The position numbers and the translations under genes were made by a program. The notes below the pieces were generated by a model, which was given only the letters and a program-made list of their open reading frames with translations, was not told the origin of the DNA and did no database searches. A stretch of 37,109 nt of DNA from an uncultured Flavobacteriales bacterium (GTDB taxonomy: Bacteria > Bacteroidota > Bacteroidia > Flavobacteriales_G > Salibacteraceae): contig CAJXPI010000004.1 of assembly GCA_913057875.1 (NCBI GenBank), positions 1-37,109 on the forward strand, read 5' to 3'. Within the stretch, counting starts at the first letter, position 1. Each line of letters begins with the position of its first letter. Below, in pieces: positions 16,040 to 25,086 of this stretch.

Positions 16040-18472
16040 ATGGCAAAGGATAAAGACATTCCAAAAGAAGTAGATGTGATGACTCAACAAGATTTAAAAA
16101 ACGAGATCTTAAACGATTACAAAATCGCAAATGAAAGTCGTCAAGCCAGTTTATTAGGACGTAGAGAAGTTTTAACTGGGAAAGCAAAATTTGGAATCTT
16201 TGGAGATGGAAAAGAAATTCCTCAAATTGCCTTAGCAAAACAATTTCAAAACGGAGACTTCCGCTCCGGTTACTACCGTGACCAAACATGGATGATGGCC
16301 TCTGGCAATTTATCTTTGGAAGAATTTTTCTCTCAATTATATGCCAATCCAGATCCAGCTGCTGACCCAAATTCTTCTGGACGCCAAATGAACTGTCATT
16401 TTGCTACCCATAGTTTAGATGAAAACGGAGAGTGGAAAAACTTAATGGAACAAAAAAACAGTTCTTCTGACATTTCTCCTACCGCTGGCCAAATGCCTCG
16501 TTTATTAGGTTTAGGACTTGCTTCAAAGTTTTACAGAAACTTACCTGATTTACAAAAAGGAGAATTTGAAAAGTTCTCTAACAAAGGAAATGAAATAGCT
16601 TATGGTTCTATAGGCGATGCCTCTACTTCGGAAGGTCCTTTCTGGGAGGCAATGAACGCCATTTCAGTTTTGGAGGTTCCAGTTGTTATGTCTGTATGGG
16701 ATGATGGCTATGGAATTTCGGTAGAGAAAAAATACCAAACCACAAAGGCTAGCATTTCGGAAGCTCTAAAAGGCTTCCAAAAAGAATCAGGGACTAACGG
16801 AATGGAGATTTTTAGGACTAAAGGATGGGATTATGCTCACCTCTGTTTGACCTACGAAAAAGCAGCTGAAGTTGCCCGAAAAAATCATACTCCCGTGCTT
16901 GTTCACGTAGAGGAAGTTACACAACCGCAAGGACATTCAACCTCCGGGTCACATGAAAGATATAAATCTAAGGATCGATTAAGTTGGGAAAAAGAATACG
17001 ATGGTATTGTTAAATTTAAAGAGTGGATTTTAAGTAAAGAAATCGCTACAGAAGAAGAGTTAACAACCATTGAAAAGACTGCATCCAAAGCAGTACGAAC
17101 CGCAAAAACAGCAGCTTGGTCTAAATTCTTCACCCCATTAAAAGAAAGTAAAACGCAAGTTTTAGCTATTCTTAAAAATATTGCCTCTGCTAGTTCTAAA
17201 AAAGTATTTATCGAAAAAGTAATTACTAAATTAGAAAATGAAGACGAAGCATTGCAAAGAGAAATTACCCAAGCAGTTCGAAAAGTAATTCGCCTATCTG
17301 TAGGTGAAAACACTGATGCAAGAGCTCAATTATTGCATTGGTATCAAACCAATTCAGCAAAAATGGATCGTGTTTTCCATTCCTATACATTCTCCGAATC
17401 TGCAAGTTCACCATTGAAAATAGCCACTAATCCAGCAAAATACGATGCAGACGCTCCTTTGGTTGATGGTAGAGAAATTTTACGTGATAACTTTGATTAC
17501 ATTTTTGAGCACCACCCAGAAACAATGATTTTTGGAGAAGATGCAGGTAAAATTGGAGGGGTGAACCAAGGTTTAGAAGGACTTCAAGAAAAGTATGGTA
17601 ATTTAAGGGTTTCTGATACTGGAATTCGTGAAACTACCATTGTCGGGCAGGGAATTGGTATGGCTATGCGTGGATTACGTCCAATTGCAGAAATCCAGTA
17701 CCTAGATTACATTATGTATGCTATACAAGTAATATCTGATGATTTAGCTACAGTACAATACCGTTCTGGAGGAAAACAAAAAGCTCCGTTAGTGATTCGT
17801 ACACGTGGTCACCGTTTAGAAGGAATTTGGCATTCAGGTTCTCCACTTGGAACTATTGTTAACTCTGTAAGAGGAGTTCACGTTTGTGTTCCTCGAAATA
17901 TGACTCAAGCTGCTGGTTTCTATAACACCTTATTAGAAGGAGATGACCCTGCTATTGTGATTGAATCATTAAACGGCTACCGACTAAAAGAAAAGAAACC
18001 GTCTAACATTGGAACCTTTAAAATTCCTTTGGGTAAAGTTGAAGTCTTAAAGCAAGGTACCGATATGACTGTGGTTACTTATGGGTCCATGGTTAGAATG
18101 GTTGAAGATGCGGCAAAACAATTACTGGAGTTAGGTATTTCTATTGAAGTAGTGGATGTACAGACTTTATTACCATTCGACTTAGAACATGATATTGCGA
18201 AATCCGTTGAGAAAACCAATAGACTTCTAATTGTAGATGAAGACGTTCCCAGTGGAGGTTCTGCGTATATCATGCAAAAAATAATGGAAGAGCAAAATGC
18301 ATATTATCACTTAGATGCTAAACCCTCTACGCTGGCTGCATTTGAGCATCGACCTCCTTATGGAACAGATGGTGATTATTTTTCAAAACCATCCATTGAA
18401 GACATTGTAGAAAGAGTTTATACCATTATGCGAGAAAGTAATCCTTCAAAATTCCCAGAGTTTTTCGTCTAA
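16040..18472 (+). CDS. fused alpha/beta E1 component of a branched-chain or related 2-oxoacid dehydrogenase
   Basis: 810 residues from ATG at 16040 (MAKDKDIP). The N-terminal half is the E1-alpha domain, with the ThDP motif opening GDASTSEG (192-199) and closing as WDDGYGIS rather than the more usual NN. The C-terminal half (from about residue 468, DGREILRDNFDYIF) is the E1-beta domain with FGEDAG, GQGIGMAMRGLRPIAEIQY and a transketolase C-terminal region. It decarboxylates a 2-oxoacid with thiamine diphosphate and passes the acyl group to E2 lipoate. A single-chain alpha-beta E1 is common in Bacteroidota. The substrate (branched-chain 2-oxoacids or pyruvate) is not settled by sequence. E2 and E3 genes are not adjacent. 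It has its own promoter and terminator. Confidence 0.93.
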   Translation: MAKDKDIPKEVDVMTQQDLKNEILNDYKIANESRQASLLGRREVLTGKAKFGIFGDGKEIPQIALAKQFQNGDFRSGYYRDQTWMMASGNLSLEEFFSQLYANPDPAADPNSSGRQMNCHFATHSLDENGEWKNLMEQKNSSSDISPTAGQMPRLLGLGLASKFYRNLPDLQKGEFEKFSNKGNEIAYGSIGDASTSEGPFWEAMNAISVLEVPVVMSVWDDGYGISVEKKYQTTKASISEALKGFQKESGTNGMEIFRTKGWDYAHLCLTYEKAAEVARKNHTPVLVHVEEVTQPQGHSTSGSHERYKSKDRLSWEKEYDGIVKFKEWILSKEIATEEELTTIEKTASKAVRTAKTAAWSKFFTPLKESKTQVLAILKNIASASSKKVFIEKVITKLENEDEALQREITQAVRKVIRLSVGENTDARAQLLHWYQTNSAKMDRVFHSYTFSESASSPLKIATNPAKYDADAPLVDGREILRDNFDYIFEHHPETMIFGEDAGKIGGVNQGLEGLQEKYGNLRVSDTGIRETTIVGQGIGMAMRGLRPIAEIQYLDYIMYAIQVISDDLATVQYRSGGKQKAPLVIRTRGHRLEGIWHSGSPLGTIVNSVRGVHVCVPRNMTQAAGFYNTLLEGDDPAIVIESLNGYRLKEKKPSNIGTFKIPLGKVEVLKQGTDMTVVTYGSMVRMVEDAAKQLLELGISIEVVDVQTLLPFDLEHDIAKSVEKTNRLLIVDEDVPSGGSAYIMQKIMEEQNAYYHLDAKPSTLAAFEHRPPYGTDGDYFSKPSIEDIVERVYTIMRESNPSKFPEFFV

Positions 18473-18490
18473 TAATGGAAAAAAAAATGA

Positions 18491-18521
18491 AAAGCGCGCT
18501 TGATAAAAAGCGCGCTTTTTT
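18491..18521 (+). terminator. rho-independent terminator of the E1 gene
   Basis: Stem AAGCGCGC / GCGCGCTT with a 10-base loop and a run of seven T, 18 bases after the stop. Confidence 0.92.
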
Positions 18522-18614
18522 TGTTAAAATGAAATCCACTTAACCTATATAATAGCCCCCAACCCTTGCACAAACCATTCATGTAAAATAGCCACTTTAA
18601 CCCTTAAAATATCC

Positions 18615-18622
18615 TACATTTG
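18615..18622 (+). promoter_or_regulatory. Bacteroidota -7 element for the M16 peptidase pair
   Basis: TACATTTG, an exact TAnnTTTG match 24 bases before the ATG at 18647. No correctly spaced -33 TTG was seen. Confidence 0.6.
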
Positions 18623-18646
18623 GAGCAAAATTAAAACAACGTAATA

Positions 18647-19957
18647 ATGAAAAAATTACTCACCGGGTTATCTCTGCTCCTGGCAGGTATGAGCACTTCC
18701 CAAGCTCAACAAAAAATCAAGTACGTAGAGTACGACTTACCTAATGGCCTGCATGTTATTTTACACGAAGACCACTCCACTCCCATTGTTGCCGTTTCGG
18801 TAATGTATCATGTAGGATCAAAAAATGAGGATTCATCTCGTACAGGATTTGCTCACTTTTTTGAACACTTAATGTTTGAAGGGTCAGAAAACATTCCAAG
18901 AGGAGAATTTTCTAACTACGTTGAAAAAGCCGGTGGTGCATTAAATGCCAACACTTCACAAGACCGTACATTTTATTATGACCTATTACCATCTAACCAA
19001 TTAGAGTTAGGTATCTGGTTAGAGTCAGAAAGAATGATGCATGCCAAAGTTGATTCTACTGGAATTGCTACCCAAAGAGAAGTGGTAAAAGAAGAAAAAA
19101 GACAACGTGTTGATAACCAACCTTACGGGTCTTTCCAAGCAGAAATCATGAAGAGAGCATATACTGTTCACCCTTACCAATGGACTCCTATTGGGTCTAT
19201 GGCTGATTTAGATGCTGCAGAGGAATCCGATTATGTTAACTTTTACAAGAAGTTTTATGTTCCCAATAATGCTTGTCTTTCCATTGCGGGTGATTTAGAC
19301 ATTAAAACAACTAAAAAGTTGATAGAATCTTACTTTTCTGATATTCCAAAAGGAGAGGAAATTGTACGACCAAGTATTGTGGAACCTGCAAAAACTGCTC
19401 AAGTAAGAGATACTGTTTTTGATAATATTCAATTACCTGGTGTTATGATGGCATTCCACTCCCCTGCCCTAGGTACGGATGATGCCTACGCAATGGATAT
19501 GTTAAGTATGATCTTATCTCAAGGTTCTAGTTCTCGTTTAAACAAGAGAATTGTAGAAGATGAGCAAAAAGCAGTTTATGTAGGTGCATTTCCTTTTCCT
19601 TTAGAAGATCCAGGAATCTTTATTGCTTTATCCATTGCCAACCAAGGAGTTCAACCTGATGAAGTAGAAAGTTCAATTATGGATGAAGTAAACAAACTTC
19701 AAAATGAATTGATTTCTGAAAATGAATTTCAAAAACTTCAAAACCAAATAGAAAATGATGTCGTGGGTGGTTATTCTTCTCAAGCAGGAATTGCTGAAAA
19801 TTTAGCACAATATTATATGTACTATGGAAGTACGAAACTTATCAATACTGAAATCAAGAAATACAGAGCTGTTACTCGTGAAGATATCATGGCGGTAGCT
19901 AAAAAATACTTAACTGTAAATAACAGTGTAGTTCTTTATTATTTACCAAAACAATAG
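18647..19957 (+). CDS. secreted M16-family zinc metallopeptidase (catalytic subunit)
   Basis: 436 residues. A signal peptide (about 1-20, STSQAQ) is followed by two M16 domains. The inverted zinc motif HxxEH is intact (HFFEH, His70-Glu73-His74), with the distal Glu provided by REVVKEEKRQR (about 145-155). This places it with pitrilysin/insulinase-type processing peptidases. It is followed 16 bases later by a non-catalytic homologue, the usual arrangement in which two M16 chains assemble into one clam-shell peptidase. It is likely periplasmic and acts on unfolded peptides or signal peptides; the substrate is unknown. Confidence 0.94.
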   Translation: MKKLLTGLSLLLAGMSTSQAQQKIKYVEYDLPNGLHVILHEDHSTPIVAVSVMYHVGSKNEDSSRTGFAHFFEHLMFEGSENIPRGEFSNYVEKAGGALNANTSQDRTFYYDLLPSNQLELGIWLESERMMHAKVDSTGIATQREVVKEEKRQRVDNQPYGSFQAEIMKRAYTVHPYQWTPIGSMADLDAAEESDYVNFYKKFYVPNNACLSIAGDLDIKTTKKLIESYFSDIPKGEEIVRPSIVEPAKTAQVRDTVFDNIQLPGVMMAFHSPALGTDDAYAMDMLSMILSQGSSSRLNKRIVEDEQKAVYVGAFPFPLEDPGIFIALSIANQGVQPDEVESSIMDEVNKLQNELISENEFQKLQNQIENDVVGGYSSQAGIAENLAQYYMYYGSTKLINTEIKKYRAVTREDIMAVAKKYLTVNNSVVLYYLPKQ

Positions 19958-19973
19958 CTAAATATTAGGAACG

Positions 19974-22055
19974 ATGAAAAAGAAAATGACAATGAAAAAT
20001 TTAGTTTTAGTAATGTTTACGCTATTGTTGACCTCGGTTGGAATGGCGCAAGTTGACAGAACAAAGGCTCCAGCACCTGGACCTGCTCCTAAAATTCAAT
20101 TAGGAAACTATGAAACCTTTACCTTAGAAAATGGGTTACAGGTATTTCTTGTAGAAAATCATAAAACGCCAAAAGTATCATGGCAATTATTTGTTAATCG
20201 TGGTGTAGTTTCCGAAGGTGAAAACGCAGGCCTACAAAACATGATGGGTAGTGCATTAATGTCGGGAACTTCATCAAAAACAAAAGCTCAAATTGACGAA
20301 GAAGTTGATTTTATTGGTGCTCGAGTTTCTACTTCTTCTTACGGGGGATTTGCTAGTTCTTTATCCAAACATAAGGAAACAACGCTTAGTTTATTAAGTG
20401 ATGTTATTTTAAATCCAACATTCCCAGCGGCAGAGTTGGAAAAAATGAAGAAACAAACACTTTCAGGTTTAATGGCAAACGCATCTGACCCTGGAGCTAT
20501 GTCATCAAACGTAAGTTCAGTAGTTACTTTTGGAAAATCTCATCCGTACGGGGAGGTAGAAACTAGCGAAACTGTTGAAAGTCTTACGCCCGAAATGTGT
20601 AAGTCATTTTACAATACTTATTTCAAGCCAAACGTATCTTACTTAATTATTGTAGGAGATATCACCAAAAAAGAAGCTTTACCTTTAGTTGAGGAGAACT
20701 TTGGGGTTTGGACAAAAGGAGATGTTCCAACCGTGAAATTTGACACTCCAGTTGAACCAGCTACAACCCAGGTTGATTTTGTAAACAAACCTGGCGCTGT
20801 GCAATCAACAGTTAGTGTGGTTTACCCAGTAAACTTGAAACCAGGTTCTGATGATGCAATTAAAGCTAGCGTAATGAATGCTATTTTAGGTAGTTCTGGA
20901 TTTATGGCACGCTTAATCCAAAACATACGTGAAGACAAAGCTTATACGTATGGAGCCTACTCTAGACTTTCGAAAGATGAATTAGTAGGCGACTTCTACG
21001 CAGGAGCAGAAGTTCGTAACGAAGTAACTGATAGTGCCGTTACTGAGTTTATTTTCGAAATGAAGCGTTTAATGAACGAGCCCGTTGGAGCGGAAGAATT
21101 ACAAAACGTAAAGAACTATATGAATGGAGGTTTTGCCCGTTCTTTAGAGAGCTCACAAACTGTTGCTCGTTTTGCACTAAATACAGCGCGTTATAATTTA
21201 CCAGCAGATTACTACGCCACATATTTAGAGAAACTTCAAGCGGTGACCTCTGAGGACGTCATGGAAATGGCTAAGAAATATCTGCGTCCAGAGAATGCTC
21301 ATATCGTTGTTGTTGGAAACAAAGAAGAAGTAGCATCCACTTTGAAAAAATTCAACAAGGATGGTAAAATAAATTATTACGATGCTTTTGGAAATCCAGT
21401 TGCTGATGTAAAGGCAATTCCTGAAGGTGTAACTTCCATATCGGTTACGGAAGCCTATATTAATGCAGTTGGTGGAGCTGAGAAGTTAAAGTCAGTTCAG
21501 GCTAAAGATGTTACCATGCTAAGCTCCATGCAAGGTATGCCAATCGAATTAAGAATGGCAATGAAAGGATCTGATAAATTCTTGATGACTGTAAAAAGTG
21601 GAGCAATGAACTTACAAACAGTAAAAATTAATGGCGCCACAGGTTCAGCTTCTGGAATGATGGGTGAAAAGGAACTGACGGCTGAAGAAGTGGCGACCTA
21701 TTTAGCAGATGCTTCTTATTTTGAAGAGTTGAATTTTACAGTTGAAAACACAAGTTTACTGCATATTGAAGAAGTAAATGGTGTTATGGCATACAAAATG
21801 GAAATACTTGATTATGAAGGTAATAAATCATATAACTTTTATGACATTAGTACCGGATTTAAAGTTTCCTCCGTAGCTACTCAAGATACTCCACAAGGTC
21901 CGATGACAAGCACGAGTTCATATAGTGACTACAAAGAACAAGATGGAATTATGTACCCTTCAACGATAATTGAAGATAATGCAGGACAAGTTTTAGAAAT
22001 GAAAGTTGAAACCATTCAAATGGGAGGAACGGTTTCTGATTCTTTATTTGAATAA
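19974..22055 (+). CDS. secreted M16-family peptidase homologue lacking the zinc motif, with C-terminal LolA/VioE-like domain
   Basis: 693 residues; ATG at 19974, with a further Met at residue 7. The signal peptide ends VGMAQ. Residues 40-480 form the M16 fold, but the HxxEH site is replaced (AGLQNMMGSALMSG, about 85-98), so it should be non-catalytic and act as partner of 18647-19957. Residues about 485-690 (AVGGAEKLKSVQ ... GPMTSTSSYSDYKEQDGIMYP) read as an outer-membrane lipoprotein-sorting-like beta domain that often follows M16 chains in Bacteroidota and may bind lipid. The pair is expressed from one promoter and ends at a strong terminator. Confidence 0.9.
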   Translation: MKKKMTMKNLVLVMFTLLLTSVGMAQVDRTKAPAPGPAPKIQLGNYETFTLENGLQVFLVENHKTPKVSWQLFVNRGVVSEGENAGLQNMMGSALMSGTSSKTKAQIDEEVDFIGARVSTSSYGGFASSLSKHKETTLSLLSDVILNPTFPAAELEKMKKQTLSGLMANASDPGAMSSNVSSVVTFGKSHPYGEVETSETVESLTPEMCKSFYNTYFKPNVSYLIIVGDITKKEALPLVEENFGVWTKGDVPTVKFDTPVEPATTQVDFVNKPGAVQSTVSVVYPVNLKPGSDDAIKASVMNAILGSSGFMARLIQNIREDKAYTYGAYSRLSKDELVGDFYAGAEVRNEVTDSAVTEFIFEMKRLMNEPVGAEELQNVKNYMNGGFARSLESSQTVARFALNTARYNLPADYYATYLEKLQAVTSEDVMEMAKKYLRPENAHIVVVGNKEEVASTLKKFNKDGKINYYDAFGNPVADVKAIPEGVTSISVTEAYINAVGGAEKLKSVQAKDVTMLSSMQGMPIELRMAMKGSDKFLMTVKSGAMNLQTVKINGATGSASGMMGEKELTAEEVATYLADASYFEELNFTVENTSLLHIEEVNGVMAYKMEILDYEGNKSYNFYDISTGFKVSSVATQDTPQGPMTSTSSYSDYKEQDGIMYPSTIIEDNAGQVLEMKVETIQMGGTVSDSLFE

Positions 22056-22073
22056 CAGCAAACAATAAAAAAG

Positions 22074-22109
22074 AAAGGCCGGAAAGAAAATTCTTTCCGG
22101 CCTTTTTTT
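22074..22109. terminator. bidirectional terminator between the M16 pair and the anti-sigma-like gene
   Basis: A 15-bp stem (AAAGGCCGGAAAGAA / TTCTTTCCGGCCTTT) with a two-base loop and a T-run on the plus strand; A-rich bases before the stem give T residues on the minus strand. It sits between convergent genes. Confidence 0.92.
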
Positions 22110-22159
22110 GTACCCATACATTTTTTTGAAAAATGTATTTTCTCACCGAGTAATACTAT

Positions 22160-23287
22160 TTAAAACCCTCCGGTAACGGTTAAATAACCTTTTGGAGAAT
22201 ATACTTTTTGATCCTCCCCAATGGCATTAATCATGTAGTAATAGGTGCCATCCATTACTCTATTCCCCGATAAATCGTTGCCATTCCAGCCTTTATTGGG
22301 ATCGTTACTCGTATAGACTAGTTGACCATTAACAGCATATATTGAAATCGAATAAGACTGTACGCCTTGAACATTCACTATGAACTCATCGTGCTCACCA
22401 TCTCCATTTGGAGTGAAGTAATTACCTATTGTACCTATGGATGAAGATTCCGATTCTAGTTCATCCTTCAGTATCGCAGCTTCTTTAACCTCAACTACCG
22501 CTTTATCCATTACTACCGTTCCATCTTTCAATTTTGCGAGCATTGTAACAAAATAAACTCCTGGGTTTTCAAATTCATGATCAGGGTTTAACTCTGAACT
22601 TTCCGTTCCATCGTCAAATTTCCATTTTATCTCCTCTACTTCCCCTATCGAACTAAAGGAAACATTTAATGGTGCTACTCCACCGGCAGGATAAGCCTGA
22701 GCTCTTGACTGCTCCGAAATATCAATTGTAGCAGGAGCTTGACTAACTACTTCCGTTGAAATGGGATTACGTAACTGCTCATCTTCCTGTAAAACTGCAG
22801 CACTTTCACGCTCCAAAATTTTTCCTTGGGTAATCTCATTTTCCTCTATTTCAACCTTAGTAGCCTTTTCTTCTTTCTTACCTGATGACTGAGATAAATT
22901 AGAGATTTCTGACTTTTTTACAACCGCAGGTACAGAAACTGTTTCCTTGATCATCGGAGCTGTTGAAATTTCATTCACACTTTCCTCTTGTTTCGGAAAA
23001 AGTTCCTTGGTCACTAACTCTTTATTATTTACAGAAGAAACTACCTCTGTGATATTTTCCATGGGATCAGCAGTATTAAAAAGTGAAACAGCACCAATAC
23101 TTGCTACAACGGTGGCTCCCACAACTAATCCAATAACGGCTTTTGTAGAAAGCGAAGAAACACCCGTTGAAGGCGCTACATTACCTAAAGAGGACTCAAT
23201 ACCACTCCACACTTTTGGATCCACAGGGACTTCAAAAGACTCAAATCGCTCTTTAAAAAGCTCTTTTATTATATCGTTTTCTTTCAC
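22160..23287 (-). CDS. anti-sigma-like inner membrane protein with PKD and T9SS type B-like (gliding-motility) C-terminal domain
   Basis: 375 residues, starting with GTG one base after the sigma factor's stop. Residues 1-35 (EVPVDPKVWSGIESSL) are a cytoplasmic segment of the kind seen in Bacteroidota anti-sigma-like proteins. One transmembrane helix spans 50-70 with no cleavable signal peptide. A long Ser/Glu/Lys-rich extracytoplasmic linker follows (about 71-195). A PKD domain (about 197-268, WKFDDGTES, NPGVYFVTM) and a gliding motility-associated C-terminal domain (289-375, FTPNGDGEHDEF, GWNGND, DGTYYY) complete it. The last domain is otherwise the export tag of type IX cargo. Here it hangs on a membrane-anchored partner of an ECF sigma factor, so it is probably a sensor domain rather than an export tag (inference). 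Confidence 0.85.
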   Translation of the reverse strand: MKENDIIKELFKERFESFEVPVDPKVWSGIESSLGNVAPSTGVSSLSTKAVIGLVVGATVVASIGAVSLFNTADPMENITEVVSSVNNKELVTKELFPKQEESVNEISTAPMIKETVSVPAVVKKSEISNLSQSSGKKEEKATKVEIEENEITQGKILERESAAVLQEDEQLRNPISTEVVSQAPATIDISEQSRAQAYPAGGVAPLNVSFSSIGEVEEIKWKFDDGTESSELNPDHEFENPGVYFVTMLAKLKDGTVVMDKAVVEVKEAAILKDELESESSSIGTIGNYFTPNGDGEHDEFIVNVQGVQSYSISIYAVNGQLVYTSNDPNKGWNGNDLSGNRVMDGTYYYMINAIGEDQKVYSPKGYLTVTGGF

Positions 23288-23288
23288 C

Positions 23289-23828
23289 TTATGATTGTAT
23301 TTTATCTAATTCTATTAATTCTTTCTGTAGCCATAACCGCGCCTTTCTATATTGCGATTTAGATGTGTTCTCAGTAATGTCAAGTTGATCTGCAATTTCC
23401 TTGTGGCCATAACCTTCTATAGCAAACATGTTGAATACTACACGGTATCCATCAGGCAACTTTTGTATCAAATTTAGTAACTCCTTAGTTCGAATTTCCG
23501 AAAATGCACTCTCATTTTCGTGAACTTCACCCTCGGCTTTTTCCAAATCCACCCCAAACTTATATTTCTTGTTTTTACGAATGACGTCTAAACAGGTATT
23601 TGACATGGTACGATGAACCCAGCCTCCAAAGGAACCTGAACTACTATATGACTCTAACTTTTGAAAGATCTTTATGAATCCATCTTGGAGCATATCATTT
23701 GCTTCATCCCTATTCTCAGCATATCTCAAACAAACTCCCATTAAACGGGGTGAATAGGTTTCAAACAACAGCTTCTGAGCACGAGCATTTTTTTCTAAGC
23801 ACGCTTTTATTAATTCTTCCTCTGTCAT
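23289..23828 (-). CDS. ECF (sigma-70 family) RNA polymerase sigma factor
   Basis: 179 residues with sigma region 2 (EANDMLQDGFIKIF, about 37-50, and the -10-binding segment SYSSSGSFGGWVHRTMSN) and region 4 (LIQKLPDGYRVVFNMFAIEGYGHKEIADQLDITENTSKSQYRKARLWL, about 115-165) with a canonical helix-turn-helix. It directs RNA polymerase to a small regulon under an extracytoplasmic cue. The gene is coupled to the downstream membrane protein (TAAG then GTG), the standard sigma/anti-sigma arrangement. It has its own upstream -7 box (23936-23943), about 108 bases from the ATG. Confidence 0.96.
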   Translation of the reverse strand: MTEEELIKACLEKNARAQKLLFETYSPRLMGVCLRYAENRDEANDMLQDGFIKIFQKLESYSSSGSFGGWVHRTMSNTCLDVIRKNKKYKFGVDLEKAEGEVHENESAFSEIRTKELLNLIQKLPDGYRVVFNMFAIEGYGHKEIADQLDITENTSKSQYRKARLWLQKELIELDKIQS

Positions 23829-24127
23829 TCTAATTTTCAGATTCTCTAGTACGATGTAAATTCATAAATAAAGGTTGCCTCAGGAATCATTTTTTTCCGA
23901 TTTATCACAATTAGTTAAATTGAAGACTAATCATTCAAATATAAGATCTGTTATCTCAAATGCCCTGTGAAAAAACATCCCTTTTTCTATCATACAAAGC
24001 ATTAAATTTCAACCAACTATAGTAACACAAACACACCTTGACCAAATAATTAAAATAATTGTGTCATAATTGCAATGCTTGGGATGAAATTCTTTTGGGA
24101 TTTCCTACTGTAACCTAACATTGCATC
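23829..24127. other. 299-base divergent intergenic region between the sigma factor and the first tandem lipoprotein
   Basis: No open reading frame with coding character was seen. It contains a minus-strand -7 box for the sigma gene (23936-23943). Before the plus-strand lipoprotein there is TAACATTG (one mismatch to TAnnTTTG) at about 24116-24123. No terminator or RNA gene is evident. Confidence 0.6.
23936..23943 (-). promoter_or_regulatory. Bacteroidota -7 element for the ECF sigma operon
   Basis: On the minus strand this reads TATATTTG, an exact TAnnTTTG match 108 bases before the sigma factor start, implying an unusually long leader of about 100 bases. The candidate -33 TTG is only 13 bases away, so support is partial. 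Confidence 0.45.
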
Positions 24128-24943
24128 ATGAAAACTGGGGTACTATTCAAACTACTATTTCTCGCTGCAATTTCTACTTTGCTAACGTTTTCTTCATGTT
24201 CTAAAAAAGAAGAACTTGTCGCTTTTAAAGGTGCGGTCGTAAACGCGTCTAATAGGAGTGTCGCAGGAGCAAGAGTTCAAATCTTCAACTCGGCTGAAGA
24301 CTGGTTAACCGGTCATAACGTTGTGGCCACCATGACCACCGATGTATTTGGCCAATTTGAAACGCAACCTATTTACGATGCGGGTGAATATTATATTTTT
24401 ATAGAAAAGTACGATACCAGCAATTGGGAAATTAGAAAAGTGGAACAAGGTATTTACCCAAAGCTAACCATGCCTGAAGAAGCAGGAAGCACCCATATGG
24501 TGGATTATAATAATATGTCAACAATGGCTAACACTTCTTGGAAACTCACAAATATTCATCGGGAGTTTACAAAACCTGGAGCAACTGCTAAAGAATGGCA
24601 GTCGATTTGGGGCGGTGCCAATAATTGCAAAAGAGACAATGCAATTTATTTTAATAAAGACCTATCAATGCGTATTTCAGAAGGTGATTTTGTATGTTCA
24701 GGAGAAGAAAGAAATATTATCGGAACATTTATCCCGCCTTTAATTTTCAATTCGTCTAGTTGTCAAAATTTACCGTTAACCGCAATTGCGGTTAAAGAAT
24801 TTGAGTTTTCGGGTTGGCCAAAAATGGAAGCACGTAATGCAAATATGTATTTGACCTGTTCAAATTCAAATCCTGAAGTTTACGTACATTACGTAAATGA
24901 CAACAATTTGCAAGTTCTTGAAGTCTATTCCAGAACACGATAG
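24128..24943 (+). CDS. lipoprotein with carboxypeptidase-regulatory-like domain, tandem copy 1
   Basis: 271 residues. A lipoprotein signal peptide has the lipobox FSSC (Cys24). A carboxypeptidase regulatory-like beta-sandwich follows (about 30-110, FKGAVVNASNRSVAGARVQIF ... GQFETQPIYDAGEYYIFIEK). The C-terminal domain (about 130-270) carries conserved NTSWKLTN, NNCK, RISEGDFVC, SCQNL and LTC segments. The second domain is not recognised; its four conserved Cys residues suggest two disulfides. The protein is probably outer-membrane anchored. It is a tandem duplicate of the next gene, with 143 bases between them. Confidence 0.82.
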   Translation: MKTGVLFKLLFLAAISTLLTFSSCSKKEELVAFKGAVVNASNRSVAGARVQIFNSAEDWLTGHNVVATMTTDVFGQFETQPIYDAGEYYIFIEKYDTSNWEIRKVEQGIYPKLTMPEEAGSTHMVDYNNMSTMANTSWKLTNIHREFTKPGATAKEWQSIWGGANNCKRDNAIYFNKDLSMRISEGDFVCSGEERNIIGTFIPPLIFNSSSCQNLPLTAIAVKEFEFSGWPKMEARNANMYLTCSNSNPEVYVHYVNDNNLQVLEVYSRTR

Positions 24944-25086
24944 TTTTACTTGAACGTTTAGTTAAAGCATTTACCCTTTATACGTAACACCTTGATTACT
25001 TGAACTTATAGTAATACATTATGCATTTCTGTTAAAATCTTTTACTTTAATTATCCTGTAAAATTGTTGGTACTAAACACACCACC

